Below are positions 54,324-63,801 of a DNA stretch of 64,000 nucleotides, piece by piece. Each line of letters opens with the position of its first letter. Within the stretch, counting starts at the first letter, position 1. Location of the stretch: the NCBI GenBank assembly GCA_035509275.1, contig DATJLU010000232.1:1-64000 (forward strand). The letters are read 5' to 3'. Both the position numbers and the translations under genes were made by a program. This stretch comes from DAHUYF01 sp035509275 (GTDB lineage: Bacteria; Pseudomonadota; Alphaproteobacteria; ATCC43930; CGMCC-115725). The notes below the pieces were generated by a model. That model was not told the DNA's origin. It worked only from the letters and a program-made list of their open reading frames with translations, and did no database searches.

Positions 54324-55298
54324 TCAGCGCGCCGTCGCATCGGAGTCGGATTCGCCCTGGAGATCGCGCTCCCAGGCAAGCATATGCACGGGGTCCGAGG
54401 GATCGCCGGTGACGAGCGCCACCGCGTTGCGTCGGAACCGGGCGCCGGCAATCCTCGCTTCCACATGGACGGTCACGGTGGGCCGCATGAGATTGGTGGC
54501 GACGAGGCCCGAGGCAAGATCGCGCGGCACCGGCGCTGCGGCTTGCTGTCGGTCGCGGAGGGCGAGCCACGCATCGACGCGCGTCGGGTCGACGCCCGGG
54601 ATGGTCAGAAGCACAGGCCGTGACGCGGTTCTCGGGTCGGGCACCGGCTGCTTCGACCAGACCGTGACGTAAGGCGCGATCGCGGCGTAAAGGTCCGGCG
54701 TCACACCGGGCACGCGCTTCAGCTCTTCGAGCGCGAAAAAAGGTCCGGTCGGCTCGTCGGAGAGGTGCGCGGCCGAGCGCCGCTTGGCGATGCCGAGCGC
54801 CGCAGCGCGGCGCTTGCGCCAGTCGATGAGCGCTGTGGCGAGGTCCGCGGCTTGTCCCGGCGCGATGCCGAGCGCCTGAAACAGCGCCGCAAACGCCTCG
54901 TCGGGCGCGGCGTTGAGATCGATTTTGCCGCTTTCGCTGTCGACGCGGACGCGCAGCTCCGCGCCTTGCCACTGCAGCGCGTGCACCGTGCCATCCGCTT
55001 CCCACTCATCCTCGGCCGGCGGCGCGCCCGGCGCGCGCGCCGCTTCAGAGAGCGTCGCCGCGACGCCGGACAGCGCCAGCGCCACCCCGGCATCGGCCGC
55101 GGTCTCCGCCTCTGCCGCGGCGAGGCGGTTGCGCGCGATGTCGAGCGCAACGCGCGACTCGCCGGCAAAGGCCGACAGCACGAGCGCGAGAAGCGCGACG
55201 ACCCAGAGAACCATGATGAGCGCGATACCGCGCTCGCCCGGCCGGCGATGCGCGAGGGCCGAGGCTGCGTCTTGCTGATCCCGGTCGCGAAGCGACAT
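54324..55298 (-). CDS. gspK: Minor pseudopilin GspK
   Basis: 324 residues. The prepilin site is G24/I25 in 'RGIALIMVLWVVALLALVLSAFA'; mature position 5 is Met, not Glu, as expected for GspK at the pseudopilus tip. SAM-like helical parts 'IDLNAAPDEAFAALFQALGI' and 'LKRVPGVTPDLYAAIAPYVTV' are typical. It begins 19 nt after the gspD stop. Confidence 0.92.
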   Translation of the reverse strand: MSLRDRDQQDAASALAHRRPGERGIALIMVLWVVALLALVLSAFAGESRVALDIARNRLAAAEAETAADAGVALALSGVAATLSEAARAPGAPPAEDEWEADGTVHALQWQGAELRVRVDSESGKIDLNAAPDEAFAALFQALGIAPGQAADLATALIDWRKRRAAALGIAKRRSAAHLSDEPTGPFFALEELKRVPGVTPDLYAAIAPYVTVWSKQPVPDPRTASRPVLLTIPGVDPTRVDAWLALRDRQQAAAPVPRDLASGLVATNLMRPTVTVHVEARIAGARFRRNAVALVTGDPSDPVHMLAWERDLQGESDSDATAR

Positions 55299-55317
55299 GC
55301 AAGGCGCCTGCTGCGGC

Positions 55318-57735
55318 TCAGCGCGCGCGGAGCTCGAGCGGCCGCACCGAGCGCATCCGTTCTCGCAGCTCGTCGGTCGCGGCGGTGGCGTCGTGCTGAT
55401 TGCGCAGGATGCGCGGCGTGAGCAGCACGAGCAGCTCGGTTCGGGCTTTCGTGTCGCTGCTCTGGCCGAAGAGAGAGCCGACCACGGGGATGTCCTTGAG
55501 GATGGGGATGCCGTTGTGATCGACCGTGCGATTGTCGAGGATGAGGCCGCCCAAGGCCACCGTTTCGCCATCCTCCACCGTCACCGAGGTGGTGATGCGA
55601 CGCTGGCTGATCGTCGGTGAATTGATGGTGGACGAGGTCGTGGTCTCGACATCGCTCACGGATTGGTCGATGTCGAGGCTGACGAGGCCGCTGTTGTTGA
55701 CGCGCGGCGTCACCTGCAGGATGACGCCGGTGCCGATATATTGCACGCTGTTGACGATGGGGGCGTTGGTGGTGATCGTGCTGATCGCGCTGGCGGTCAC
55801 CGTGGGCACTTCGTCGCCGACCTGAAGATAGGCGGTCTGATGGTCGAGCACGACGAGATGCGGCGCGGATACGACATCGACATGGGTCACTTCGGACAGC
55901 GCGCTCAGCACGAGTTTTTCCTGCCCGCCGCCGAGCACGTAATTGAAGCCCGGGAAAGACGGCAGCACGTCGGCGGCCGTGCCGATGCCGGTCGCCGTGC
56001 CGCCGCCCGCCGGCGGCGCGGTGAGCTCGAACTTGTTCGAGGCATGGCTTAGGAACCATTGCACGCCGTATTGCAGCGTGTTGTTGAGCGTCACCTCGGC
56101 GATCGTCGCTTCGATCATGACTTGCAGCGGCACGACGTCGAGCTGGCGAATGACGCCTTCGATCATGCGATAGTCGCGCGGCTTGGCGTAGACGACGATG
56201 GCGTTGTTCTTCTCGTCGGCGACGACGCGGGCTTGCGGCAACGGCAGCTCGCCCTGAGCCTGGTTCGAATTGCCGAACGCGCCCTGAAGCGCTTCGGACA
56301 GCGAACCCTGCTGCCCGCCCTGGCCGGCGCCTTGCCCCTGCGCCGCCGCCGAGGTCGCGCCGGAATTGGGCGCGGCGCCGGGCGCCCCCGGTTGGTTGAC
56401 GGCAGCCGTGCCCAGACCGCTGACGCCGCCCATGCCGGTGGCGCCCTGTCCATAGCTGCCGGGCGCCTGTCCGGGAAGCCCGGTCCCTGGAGCGCCCGTC
56501 CCGAGCCCGCTCGTGCCGGGTGCGCCGAGCCCGTTCGCACCGGCGCCGTTCTGGCCCTGCCCCGTGGCGCCGATGGCGATGCCGTTGGTGCCGGGCGCGG
56601 TTTCCGGCTGCACCGTGCTGACGGAGCCGGAGCCGAGAAGCTTGGTCAGGACGGCGGCGACATCGGCGGCGCGGCTGTTCTGCACGCGGTATTCGAACAT
56701 GCGCGGCGTCGTCTGGTCCTCGCCATAGTCGAAGCGGGTGATCCAGTCGCGCGCATCGCTGAGATATTGGCGCTGCCCGGCGATCACCAGGATGGCGTTG
56801 AGCCGGTCGACCGGCACGATGCGGACAAGGCCGGCGAGCGGTCCCGATGCGCCATCGCCGAAGATCGCCTCGAGCTCGGGCGCGACATCCTTCGCCTGAG
56901 CGACGTGGAGCGGATAGAGCGCGAAGGACGTGCCGGCGAGCCAGTCCACGTCGAAGCGTCGAACGAGATCGGCGAGGCCGTCGAGATCGGCGGTCGGCGC
57001 CGCCACGATCAAGACGTTGCGCGCGCCGGCGGTTTGCAGCGTGCTGCCCTGCGGCATCAGCGGATCGAGCACGCTCTTGATCTCGGAAGCGGAGACGAAG
57101 TTGAGCGGGATCACTCGGATGCCGTAGCCGGGTTGCCCGGCAAGGGGTGCGCTCAGCGTCGCGCGCGCCGCGTCCTGCATCGGCATGATGTGCCAGACGC
57201 CGTCGCTTTCGACCATGGCGAGCCCGCTCGCCGACAGGATGGATTCGAGCGTCGGCAGCACCGCTTCGCGCGGCAGCTTGTCGCTGGTTTGCGCCGTGAT
57301 CTGGGCGTTCACCTTGGGATCGACGACATAGGCGAGGTGAAGCTGCTCGCCGAGAATTTCGCGCGCGACATCGCGCACATCGGCGCCGTTGAAGGAGAAG
57401 GTTATCTCGCCGGAGGGCGAGGAGCGCACCCCGGTCGGCCGCAGCGTCGCTTCCGGCGCGACGAAAGAGCCGGTGCCGGGAACGACGACTTCACGCCCGC
57501 GTCTCGTCGCGGTGTCGCTGGGCGTATCGACGGGGACAGCAGGCGCCGGCGCTTGATTGGCGGAAAGCTGTACCGGTGCCGGCGAGGCCGATAGGCCGGC
57601 CTCGCGCGGGCGCGCGGCATCTCCCGCGGTCGGCGGCGTGCATCCCACGAGGAAGGCGAGCAAAAACGCGATGAGGACCGCAGGACAGCGCCGTAGCGGC
57701 TTCGGAACTGTCGTCCATTTGCTCTGCGCCGGCAT
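55318..57735 (-). CDS. gspD: Type II secretion secretin GspD
   Basis: An 805-residue outer-membrane channel lipoprotein: lipobox LVGC (Cys32), N0-N3 domains ('ISFSFNGADVRDVAREI'-like N0 region, 'VIPLNFVSASEIKSVLDPL', 'YPLHVAQAKDVAPELEAIF', 'RVQNSRAADVAAVLTKLLG') and the secretin core ending 'VTVEDGETVALGGLILDNR' and 'KDIPVVGSLFG'. A Gly/Gln/Ala-rich insertion of about 100 residues (roughly nt 56290-56595) breaks the N3 domain. GAGGAGG precedes the ATG at 57735. Confidence 0.95.
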   Translation of the reverse strand: MPAQSKWTTVPKPLRRCPAVLIAFLLAFLVGCTPPTAGDAARPREAGLSASPAPVQLSANQAPAPAVPVDTPSDTATRRGREVVVPGTGSFVAPEATLRPTGVRSSPSGEITFSFNGADVRDVAREILGEQLHLAYVVDPKVNAQITAQTSDKLPREAVLPTLESILSASGLAMVESDGVWHIMPMQDAARATLSAPLAGQPGYGIRVIPLNFVSASEIKSVLDPLMPQGSTLQTAGARNVLIVAAPTADLDGLADLVRRFDVDWLAGTSFALYPLHVAQAKDVAPELEAIFGDGASGPLAGLVRIVPVDRLNAILVIAGQRQYLSDARDWITRFDYGEDQTTPRMFEYRVQNSRAADVAAVLTKLLGSGSVSTVQPETAPGTNGIAIGATGQGQNGAGANGLGAPGTSGLGTGAPGTGLPGQAPGSYGQGATGMGGVSGLGTAAVNQPGAPGAAPNSGATSAAAQGQGAGQGGQQGSLSEALQGAFGNSNQAQGELPLPQARVVADEKNNAIVVYAKPRDYRMIEGVIRQLDVVPLQVMIEATIAEVTLNNTLQYGVQWFLSHASNKFELTAPPAGGGTATGIGTAADVLPSFPGFNYVLGGGQEKLVLSALSEVTHVDVVSAPHLVVLDHQTAYLQVGDEVPTVTASAISTITTNAPIVNSVQYIGTGVILQVTPRVNNSGLVSLDIDQSVSDVETTTSSTINSPTISQRRITTSVTVEDGETVALGGLILDNRTVDHNGIPILKDIPVVGSLFGQSSDTKARTELLVLLTPRILRNQHDATAATDELRERMRSVRPLELRAR

Positions 57736-57840
57736 AATCACTGCCTCCTCACAGCCTCCCCGAGGCGCCGACCTCATCCCTGGCGGCCCTTGAAGCATCG
57801 ACGCCGCGCCCGCGACTTCCGCCGACCCGATGATCCGCGG

Positions 57841-59760
57841 TCAGAAGTTGAAGGCTTCGGTCAAATCCGATATCGCCGGGCCGTTGATCGGAACGTAGGG
57901 ATTGCTCGACGACGCTACCGGATTGGGAAGATTGTCGCGGCCGGTCGCGCTGACCGGAGGGACGCTCCAGTTCTTTTCGATGAATTTGATGAGCGAGACA
58001 TGGTCGGAATAGTTATGGACCACGGTCCCGCCGGTTGAATAGGGCGAGACCACGATCAGCGGGATACGGGTGCCGTCACCGAAGAAGTCGAGCGGCTGCA
58101 CATAGCCCGAATCGTAGTAGCCGCCGCCTTCATCGACGGTGATGAAGATGGCCGTGCCCGCCCAGATCTGCGGCTGCGCTTTCACCTCGTCGATGATGCG
58201 GCGGGTGAAGGCCTCGAAAATGCCGAATTTGGACGAGGCGGGGTGCCCGTCATTGAGGCCGCCGGGCTTGATGAAGACGACCGCGGGCAAGGTGTTGTTC
58301 TTCACATCACGGTCGAAGTCGGGGAGATCGCCGATATGCTGTGCCCGCTGGTTCGGGTCGGTCATGATCGAGGTGGTGTACTGCAGGAAGTTGCAGATGT
58401 TGCAGTAGAGCGAGCCAAGCGGCGAGGTCGGGTTCCGGAGATAAGCGTCCCAATCCTCGCCGTAGTAGCGGAACGAGACATCCTTCTCGTTCAGCGCATC
58501 GCCGATGGTCCGAACGCTCGACGGTGGAATGGCGAAGGTGTCCGTCGTGTCTACCGTGCCGTTGCCGACGTAGCCGGGACTATAGTTGTTGACGAGATAG
58601 TAGTGCCCGGAAGCGCATTCGGGGTTGGGCTTGTTGGGCAGCGCGCGGAGATAGTCGAGAATCGAAGAGACGCCGGGCTGCGAGCGGTCGGCACAATTGA
58701 CGTAGGAGCCGCCGGCATAGCCGTCCTGGGCGTAGTAGTTGTTCGTGCCCGGCTGCGGGTTGGGGTTCTCGATCTGGTTCTGCGGCGGGGTCGTCGCGTT
58801 GCCCTTGCCGTCGCTGTAATACATCGCCTGGCCGGAGCCGAGCATGATGTGGTTGGCACCGGTGCCGCCCATCACCCCCTGATGATAATTGTCGCTGAGC
58901 GTGTAGGTGTCGGCGAGATATTTGAAATAGGGCATGTCACCGCGCGCGACATTGTAGAAGCCCATCGCCGTGGAACCTTCACCGGTGCTCTGGTCGGTGA
59001 AATTGGCCGGCTGCGGGTGGCCGTTGCTGCCGGCGCCGATGGTCACCTCGACCCAGGGGAAGAGATCGGCAAGGCAGCCGCTCGGATTCTGCGGCGTGGC
59101 GTGGCTCACGCTGCAATCCAGCTGCTGCCACATCTGGAAGAAGCGATGCACCGGGTTCGAGGCGTAATCATCGTAGGCAATGTCGGGCGTAAGCTGATAG
59201 GGACCGTTCGCCAGCTTCGTCGCGTTCGGCAGCCGCGTGTCGACGGAACGCCGCGGCAGGCCGGTCGCGCCGGTGAGAAGTAAGGTCTGGTCCTCCGGCG
59301 ACAGGCCGGTATCCACGGACGCCAGAGCCGCGGTCGTGAACGGCGGCGCGGTCGTGCTTGGCGCTTGCGGCGCACTGTCGGTCATGAGCGGCGGCAGGAG
59401 GCGATAGGGCGTCTTGACCGTGGGCGCCGACTGATAGCTCTGCCTGACCTGCGCCTCACTCTGAGCCGCTGTCGAGAAGTTCGGCCCGGGCGAGCCGTCG
59501 ACCGTGACGATGCCCTCGGAGAGCAGATTCATGACGGTCTGACCCGGCTTCGGCACATACGTGGCGAAGAGGTGGTCGAAGGTGCGATTCTCGCCGAGGA
59601 TCACGATCACATGCTTGATCGGGGTCGTCGTGTTGTTGTCGCCGCTCCCCGCCCAGGCGCTCGCCGGTGCGCCGAGACTGGTCATCAGAGCCACCAGCGA
59701 AACACAAGTCAGGCCCAGGCGCGGCGAGACAGCCCTCAGCATCTGCCCCCCATTTTTCAT
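57841..59760 (-). CDS. Secreted phosphoesterase (acid phosphatase AcpA / phospholipase C family)
   Basis: 639 residues with a Sec signal peptide (cleavage near 'ASAWA', about residue 37). The active-site start 'KHVIVILGENRTFDHLFA' (Glu57-Asn58) and the C-terminal 'ITVDEGGGYYDSG' and 'YSDHVSLIKFIEKNW' blocks identify the AcpA/PLC metallo-phosphoesterase family, which cleaves phosphate or phosphocholine esters outside the cytoplasm. ATG 59742 is an equal alternative start with a GGGGGG site. It lies 105 nt upstream of gspD on the same strand and is a likely type II substrate (inference). Confidence 0.9.
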   Translation of the reverse strand: MKNGGQMLRAVSPRLGLTCVSLVALMTSLGAPASAWAGSGDNNTTTPIKHVIVILGENRTFDHLFATYVPKPGQTVMNLLSEGIVTVDGSPGPNFSTAAQSEAQVRQSYQSAPTVKTPYRLLPPLMTDSAPQAPSTTAPPFTTAALASVDTGLSPEDQTLLLTGATGLPRRSVDTRLPNATKLANGPYQLTPDIAYDDYASNPVHRFFQMWQQLDCSVSHATPQNPSGCLADLFPWVEVTIGAGSNGHPQPANFTDQSTGEGSTAMGFYNVARGDMPYFKYLADTYTLSDNYHQGVMGGTGANHIMLGSGQAMYYSDGKGNATTPPQNQIENPNPQPGTNNYYAQDGYAGGSYVNCADRSQPGVSSILDYLRALPNKPNPECASGHYYLVNNYSPGYVGNGTVDTTDTFAIPPSSVRTIGDALNEKDVSFRYYGEDWDAYLRNPTSPLGSLYCNICNFLQYTTSIMTDPNQRAQHIGDLPDFDRDVKNNTLPAVVFIKPGGLNDGHPASSKFGIFEAFTRRIIDEVKAQPQIWAGTAIFITVDEGGGYYDSGYVQPLDFFGDGTRIPLIVVSPYSTGGTVVHNYSDHVSLIKFIEKNWSVPPVSATGRDNLPNPVASSSNPYVPINGPAISDLTEAFNF

Positions 59761-60040
59761 CTACCCCCACTTTCATTGAGATCCCGCAGGCGTGAGTCCG
59801 GCATGATGAGCGATCGACGTTACATCTCGGTGGCGCGCCTCCATGTTTCGTGCGACGAGCGCGGAAAAACCGTTACGACAAAATCTGCGGTGGCGGAACC
59901 CGGACACTTCGTCCGCTTTCGGCACGTCCTCCTCGATCAATGGTTTCGCAAGCGCGCGCCAACACGCGCGTAAACGTCGCGCTCGCGTGATCGGCGAGCC
60001 AGGCCGCGAAGGATCGCGTCATCGGCTCGCGCGCCCGCCC

Positions 60041-60439
60041 TCAGCCGCCCGGCTTATCCTTGTCCATTTCGTCGAACACGGCCCGCGCATGGGCGAAGGC
60101 GGTGTTGGCCGCCGGCACGCCGGCATAGACCGCGGTGTGCATCAGCACTTCCTTCACCTCGTCGCGGCTGACCCCGGTATTTGCGGTGGCGCGGAAATGG
60201 AGCTTCAGCTCCTCTTCCTGACCTAGCGCCGTGAGCAGGGCGATCGTCAACATGCTGCGCGTCTTGCGGTCGAGACCGGGCCTCGTCCAGATGTCGCCCC
60301 AGGCATATTGCGTGATGAAGGTCTGCCAATCCTCGGTGAGCTTGTTGGCGCGCTGGCGCGAGCGCTCGACATGAGCGCGGCCCAGCACGGCCGTGCGCAC
60401 CGCGAGGCCGCGCTCGAACAATTCGGCGATCATACCCAT
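60041..60439 (-). CDS. pcaC: 4-carboxymuconolactone decarboxylase
   Basis: 132 residues with the PcaC pattern: 'GLAVRTAVLGRAHVERS', 'FITQYAWGDIWTRPGLDRKTRSMLTIALLTAL' and 'DEVKEVLMHTAVYAGVPAANTAF'. It decarboxylates gamma-carboxymuconolactone to the enol-lactone, the step after PcaB. AGGAGGAGGG precedes the ATG. Followed in other pca clusters by pcaD, which I do not find here. The acyl-CoA ligase gene lies 47 nt upstream on the same strand. Confidence 0.92.
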   Translation of the reverse strand: MGMIAELFERGLAVRTAVLGRAHVERSRQRANKLTEDWQTFITQYAWGDIWTRPGLDRKTRSMLTIALLTALGQEEELKLHFRATANTGVSRDEVKEVLMHTAVYAGVPAANTAFAHARAVFDEMDKDKPGG

Positions 60440-60486
60440 GATACCCCTCCTCCTGCTTCATGCCTTTGCCGCCGGCGCGCGGCGGC

Positions 60487-62052
60487 TCAGTTCACCTGGC
60501 GCTCGCGGCCGCGCCAATAGGGCTTGCGCAGCTCGCGCTTCAGGATCTTGCCCGCGGGATTGCGCGGCAGCGCGTCGACGAAATCGACCGAGCGCGGCAC
60601 CTTGTAGCCGGCGATGCGCTGGCGCGCATAGTCGATGAGCTCGGCCGCCGCGACCGAAGCTCCCGGCCGCTTGACGACGATCGCTTTCACCGCCTCGCCC
60701 CATTGCGCGTCGGGAACGCCGATCACCGCCACATCGGCGATGGCGGGGTGGCCAAACAGCGCGCTCTCGACCTCGGCGGGATAGATGTTCTCGCCGCCGG
60801 AGACGATCATGTCCTTCACCCGGTCATAGATATAGAGGTAGCCGTCCCGGTCGAGATAGCCGGCATCGCCGGTGTGGAACCAGCCGTCGCGGATCGCGCG
60901 CCGCGTCGCCTCCTCCAGATTCCAATAGCCCCGCATCACCTGCGGCGTGCGGCAGATCACCTCGCCGATCTCGCCCGGCGGCAGCGCCTTGCCCGCGGCA
61001 TCGACCACCTTGAGCTCGACCCCCTCCATCGCCTTGCCGCAGGATTTCATGCGCTCGATACCGTGCTCGCCATGATCTTCGGGCGGCAGATAGGTGATGC
61101 CGCCGGTGGTCTCGGTGAGGCCGTAGAGCTGCGCCAGGGCGCAGCCGAAGGTCTTCACCGCGTTTCGCAGCAGGTCGAGCGGCGCCGGCGAGGCGCCATA
61201 GACGACGAGCTCGAGCGAGGAGAAATCGGTCTCGCGGCATTGCGGTGCCTGCAGCAGGAACAGCATCATCGCCGGCACGAAGAGCGCCTTGGTGATGCGC
61301 TGCCGCTCGATGATGCGGAGGATCGCCGCCGGATCGAAATCGCGCGTCAACACATTCTCGATACCGCGATAGAGTCCGACCAGCGCCCAGCCGCTGCCGC
61401 CGATATGGAAGAGCGGCAGGCAGACGAGGTTGACGTCGCGCTCATGCCACGCACCCCATTGCCGCAACGCGCCGGGCAGCAGCTGCAGAAAATTGTCATG
61501 ACTGAGCTGTGCGCCTTTGGGATGGCCGGTGGTGCCGCTCGTATAGAGCTGGATGGCGCAATCGCCGCCGCGGATGGGGAGCGCGGGATCGCTCGTCTTC
61601 TGCTGTTCCCGCCAGAGCCGATAGTCCGGCCAGACCGGATGATTTCCGTCGAGCGCGACGATGCGGCGCACCGATGTGAGCTCACCCGCCACTTTCTCCA
61701 CGAGCGGATAGAAATCCGCGCCGACGAAAAGCAGCTCGGCTTTGGCATCGTTGATGACGAAAGCGGCTTCGGGCGGCGCCAGGCGGAAATTGACCGGCAC
61801 CAGCACCGCATTGGCCTTGGCCGCGCCGAACCACAGCTCGAAGAAGGCGGGTCCGTTCTTGGCGAGAACGGCGACCCGCGCCTGCGGTGCGATGCCGGCG
61901 GCGATCAGCCCTTGCGCGACCGCACTCGCGCGCCGGTCGAGATCGCGATAGGTGATCGCCTTCCCCTCGAAGCGCAGAGCGGCCTGCTCCGGGCGCGTCC
62001 CGGCATGGTGACGGGTCACGTCGGCGACCGTCGGAATGTCGGCGGGTGGCAT
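60487..62052 (-). CDS. AMP-dependent acyl-CoA synthetase (long-chain/aromatic)
   Basis: 521 residues with 'LYTSGTTGHPKGAQLSH' (P-loop), 'YGLTETTGGITYL', 'GWFHTGDAGYLDRDGYLYIYDR' and 'PRNPAGKILKREL' with the catalytic lysine. GGGAGG upstream of ATG 62052 favours it over ATG 62103. The acid could be an aromatic or fatty acid; proximity to pcaC makes an aromatic acid that funnels into protocatechuate possible (inference). Confidence 0.9.
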   Translation of the reverse strand: MPPADIPTVADVTRHHAGTRPEQAALRFEGKAITYRDLDRRASAVAQGLIAAGIAPQARVAVLAKNGPAFFELWFGAAKANAVLVPVNFRLAPPEAAFVINDAKAELLFVGADFYPLVEKVAGELTSVRRIVALDGNHPVWPDYRLWREQQKTSDPALPIRGGDCAIQLYTSGTTGHPKGAQLSHDNFLQLLPGALRQWGAWHERDVNLVCLPLFHIGGSGWALVGLYRGIENVLTRDFDPAAILRIIERQRITKALFVPAMMLFLLQAPQCRETDFSSLELVVYGASPAPLDLLRNAVKTFGCALAQLYGLTETTGGITYLPPEDHGEHGIERMKSCGKAMEGVELKVVDAAGKALPPGEIGEVICRTPQVMRGYWNLEEATRRAIRDGWFHTGDAGYLDRDGYLYIYDRVKDMIVSGGENIYPAEVESALFGHPAIADVAVIGVPDAQWGEAVKAIVVKRPGASVAAAELIDYARQRIAGYKVPRSVDFVDALPRNPAGKILKRELRKPYWRGRERQVN

Positions 62053-62215
62053 GGCGGCGTGGTCCTCCCTTGCAAGTTTTCTGGCTTGCGATTTTTCCGC
62101 CATTCTAGTGAGAGCGCGCGGCGACCTCCATGGGGATCGAGCCCCGTCGCGGCGGAACGGACGCGCGCCATCAATTATCGGCTACTATCCCCGCAAAACC
62201 TGGGAGGAGACGCCG

Positions 62216-62899
62216 ATGAACGCCGCCGATCGACCCGCCGCTGCCGCGCCCGGCATGCTCGCGGTGTGGACCGATATCGACCCCGCCCTCGAGGCCGATT
62301 TCAACGAGTGGTATTGGCGCGAGCATCTGCCGGAGCGCGTCGCCATACCGGGCTTTCGCTGGGGCCGGCGCTATCGCGCGCTTTCGGGCGAGCCGCACTA
62401 TTTCGCCTGCTACGAGCTGGACGGGATCGAGACCCTGGCCTCGCCCGCCTACCTCGCGCGGCTCAACCAGCCGACGCCGTGGACCGCGCGGGTGATGCGG
62501 GGCTTCCACAACACGGTACGCGCCGGCTTCGAGATTGCCGCGAGCCGCGGCGAGGTGTCCGGGGCGGTGCTTCTGAGCCTTCGCTTCTCGCCTCGCCCCG
62601 ACAAGACCGCCGAGCTCGACAGCCATGTGCGCGAGAGCCTCCTGCCGGCGCTGCAGGCCCGTCCCGGCATCGTCCGCGCGCAACACTGGCGGGCGCGGGC
62701 GATCGCTGCGCCGCAGACCGTCGAGGCACGCCTGCGCCGCAGCGCCGATACGAGCGCGGACGGCGCCGTCATCATCGAGGCGGCCACGACCGAAGACCTC
62801 GCCGCGGCCGAGAGCGACCTCGCCGCCTCGCCCCTGGCGGGCTGGTCGGCGACGCCGATCATCGCTGCGACCTATGGTTTCCTCTGCTCCCTGGGTTAG
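62216..62899 (+). CDS. EthD/DUF4286-like dimeric alpha-beta barrel protein
   Basis: 227 residues. The N-terminal half 'MLAVWTDIDPALEADFNEWYWREHLPERVAIPGFRWGRRYRAL' follows the pattern of EthD-like/DUF4286 proteins, small ferredoxin-like folds found with hydroxylase and degradation genes. The C-terminal half repeats the fold weakly ('LLPALQARPGIVRAQHWRAR'). GGAGGAGA precedes the ATG. Exact function unknown; divergent from the acyl-CoA ligase. Confidence 0.75.
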   Translation: MNAADRPAAAAPGMLAVWTDIDPALEADFNEWYWREHLPERVAIPGFRWGRRYRALSGEPHYFACYELDGIETLASPAYLARLNQPTPWTARVMRGFHNTVRAGFEIAASRGEVSGAVLLSLRFSPRPDKTAELDSHVRESLLPALQARPGIVRAQHWRARAIAAPQTVEARLRRSADTSADGAVIIEAATTEDLAAAESDLAASPLAGWSATPIIAATYGFLCSLG

Positions 62900-63363
62900 A
62901 GGCGGCCCCGGCGCCGGGAGCGACCTACGCCTCTGGTGTACACCGGGGACATTTTTTTGCGCGACGCCCCCGGCGCAGGGCGCGGCGTGTTGCACGTGAA
63001 ACACCCTGCACGATGTCAAAGAGCGCGGTCGCGCGATCGTACCATTGCACCCCTCACGGAGGCGCCTTTGCATGAGCGGCGCTAACGCTGCTCCGACAGG
63101 AACCAGGAAAAGGGTCACCACGCAGGCACGGAGATCACGGAGAAGAGAAGGGTCGCGCGCTGCGCGCGCCAAATACGAAAGCTCCGTGCCACCACCAACG
63201 TATTGAGAGCCGTCATTGCCTTCCCGGATTTGGGAAAGGCATTCCCGGCGTTTGCGGCTACCGGACGACACGGCGTTCGCATAGCCTATCTACAGCAAAA
63301 GGCGGTTGCAGGGAGAAGGCGACCGCGGCGAAACCATCTGGGCACGCGCCGGAGGCGATTGTC
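62900..63363. other. Intergenic region, no gene
   Basis: 464 nt with no supported ORF. It contains 'CACCACGCAGGCACGGAGATCACGGAG', a type of low-complexity 'CACGGAG' sequence often seen between genes; GGCACGGAG (63125-63133) and CTCCGTGCC (63182-63190) form a 9-bp inverted repeat. The GC content appears lower than in the rest of the window. Confidence 0.45.
63125..63190. repeat. Intergenic inverted repeat with CACGGAG units
   Basis: Perfect 9-bp arms GGCACGGAG (63125-63133) and CTCCGTGCC (63182-63190) around ~48 nt; CACGGAG occurs twice in the left part. A second GC-rich stem (GCGCGC-TGC-GCGCGC) lies between them. Confidence 0.55.
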
Positions 63364-63801
63364 ATGTCCCAATCAGATCAGAGTGATGCTGGACTCAAGT
63401 TGGTGGTGACGAACACCATCATCGTTCGCGACATTCAGCGCTCCGTGGCTTTCTATCGTGATGTCCTTGGCGCGACGGTGCTGCGCGAGGGCGAGCCGAC
63501 GTTTCTCAGGCTCGGCAATATCTGGCTCACCATCAATGGCGGCGGCGGGCCGACCGACGACAAGCCTGAAGTCCTCGCTGCGCCGCCGCGCGATGCAAAC
63601 CTTCTGAGCCTCTTTCTGAACCTTCGCGTCACTGACATCAGGCGCTACCACGCGCTTTGGTCATCGCGCGGGGCGAAATTCATCACCGAGCCCAAAGTCC
63701 ACGCCACGGAATTGCGGTGTTACATGCGCGATCCGGATGGCTACCTCATCGAAGTCGGACAAACCACCATGACCGCAGGGCCACTGGACTTGTACGCGTA
63801 G
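63364..63801 (+). CDS. VOC-family (glyoxalase/bleomycin resistance-like) protein
   Basis: 145 residues of a single VOC module pair: 'VTNTIIVRDIQRSVAFYRDVLGATVLREGEPTFLRLGNIWLTI' and the C-terminal 'CYMRDPDGYLIEVGQTT' with the metal-type Glu. GGAGG precedes the ATG. The codon mix is somewhat less GC-biased than its neighbours. Function (lyase, resistance or dioxygenase) cannot be told. Confidence 0.85.
   Translation: MSQSDQSDAGLKLVVTNTIIVRDIQRSVAFYRDVLGATVLREGEPTFLRLGNIWLTINGGGGPTDDKPEVLAAPPRDANLLSLFLNLRVTDIRRYHALWSSRGAKFITEPKVHATELRCYMRDPDGYLIEVGQTTMTAGPLDLYA

Noticed and set aside
62900..63363. Possible tRNA or structured RNA in the gap before the last VOC gene
   Set aside because: No cloverleaf with TpsiC or anticodon features; only short simple inverted repeats.
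63203..63409. 68-codon plus-strand frame before the last VOC gene
   Set aside because: No ribosome site, Arg-rich end, and overlaps the VOC start that has GGAGG.
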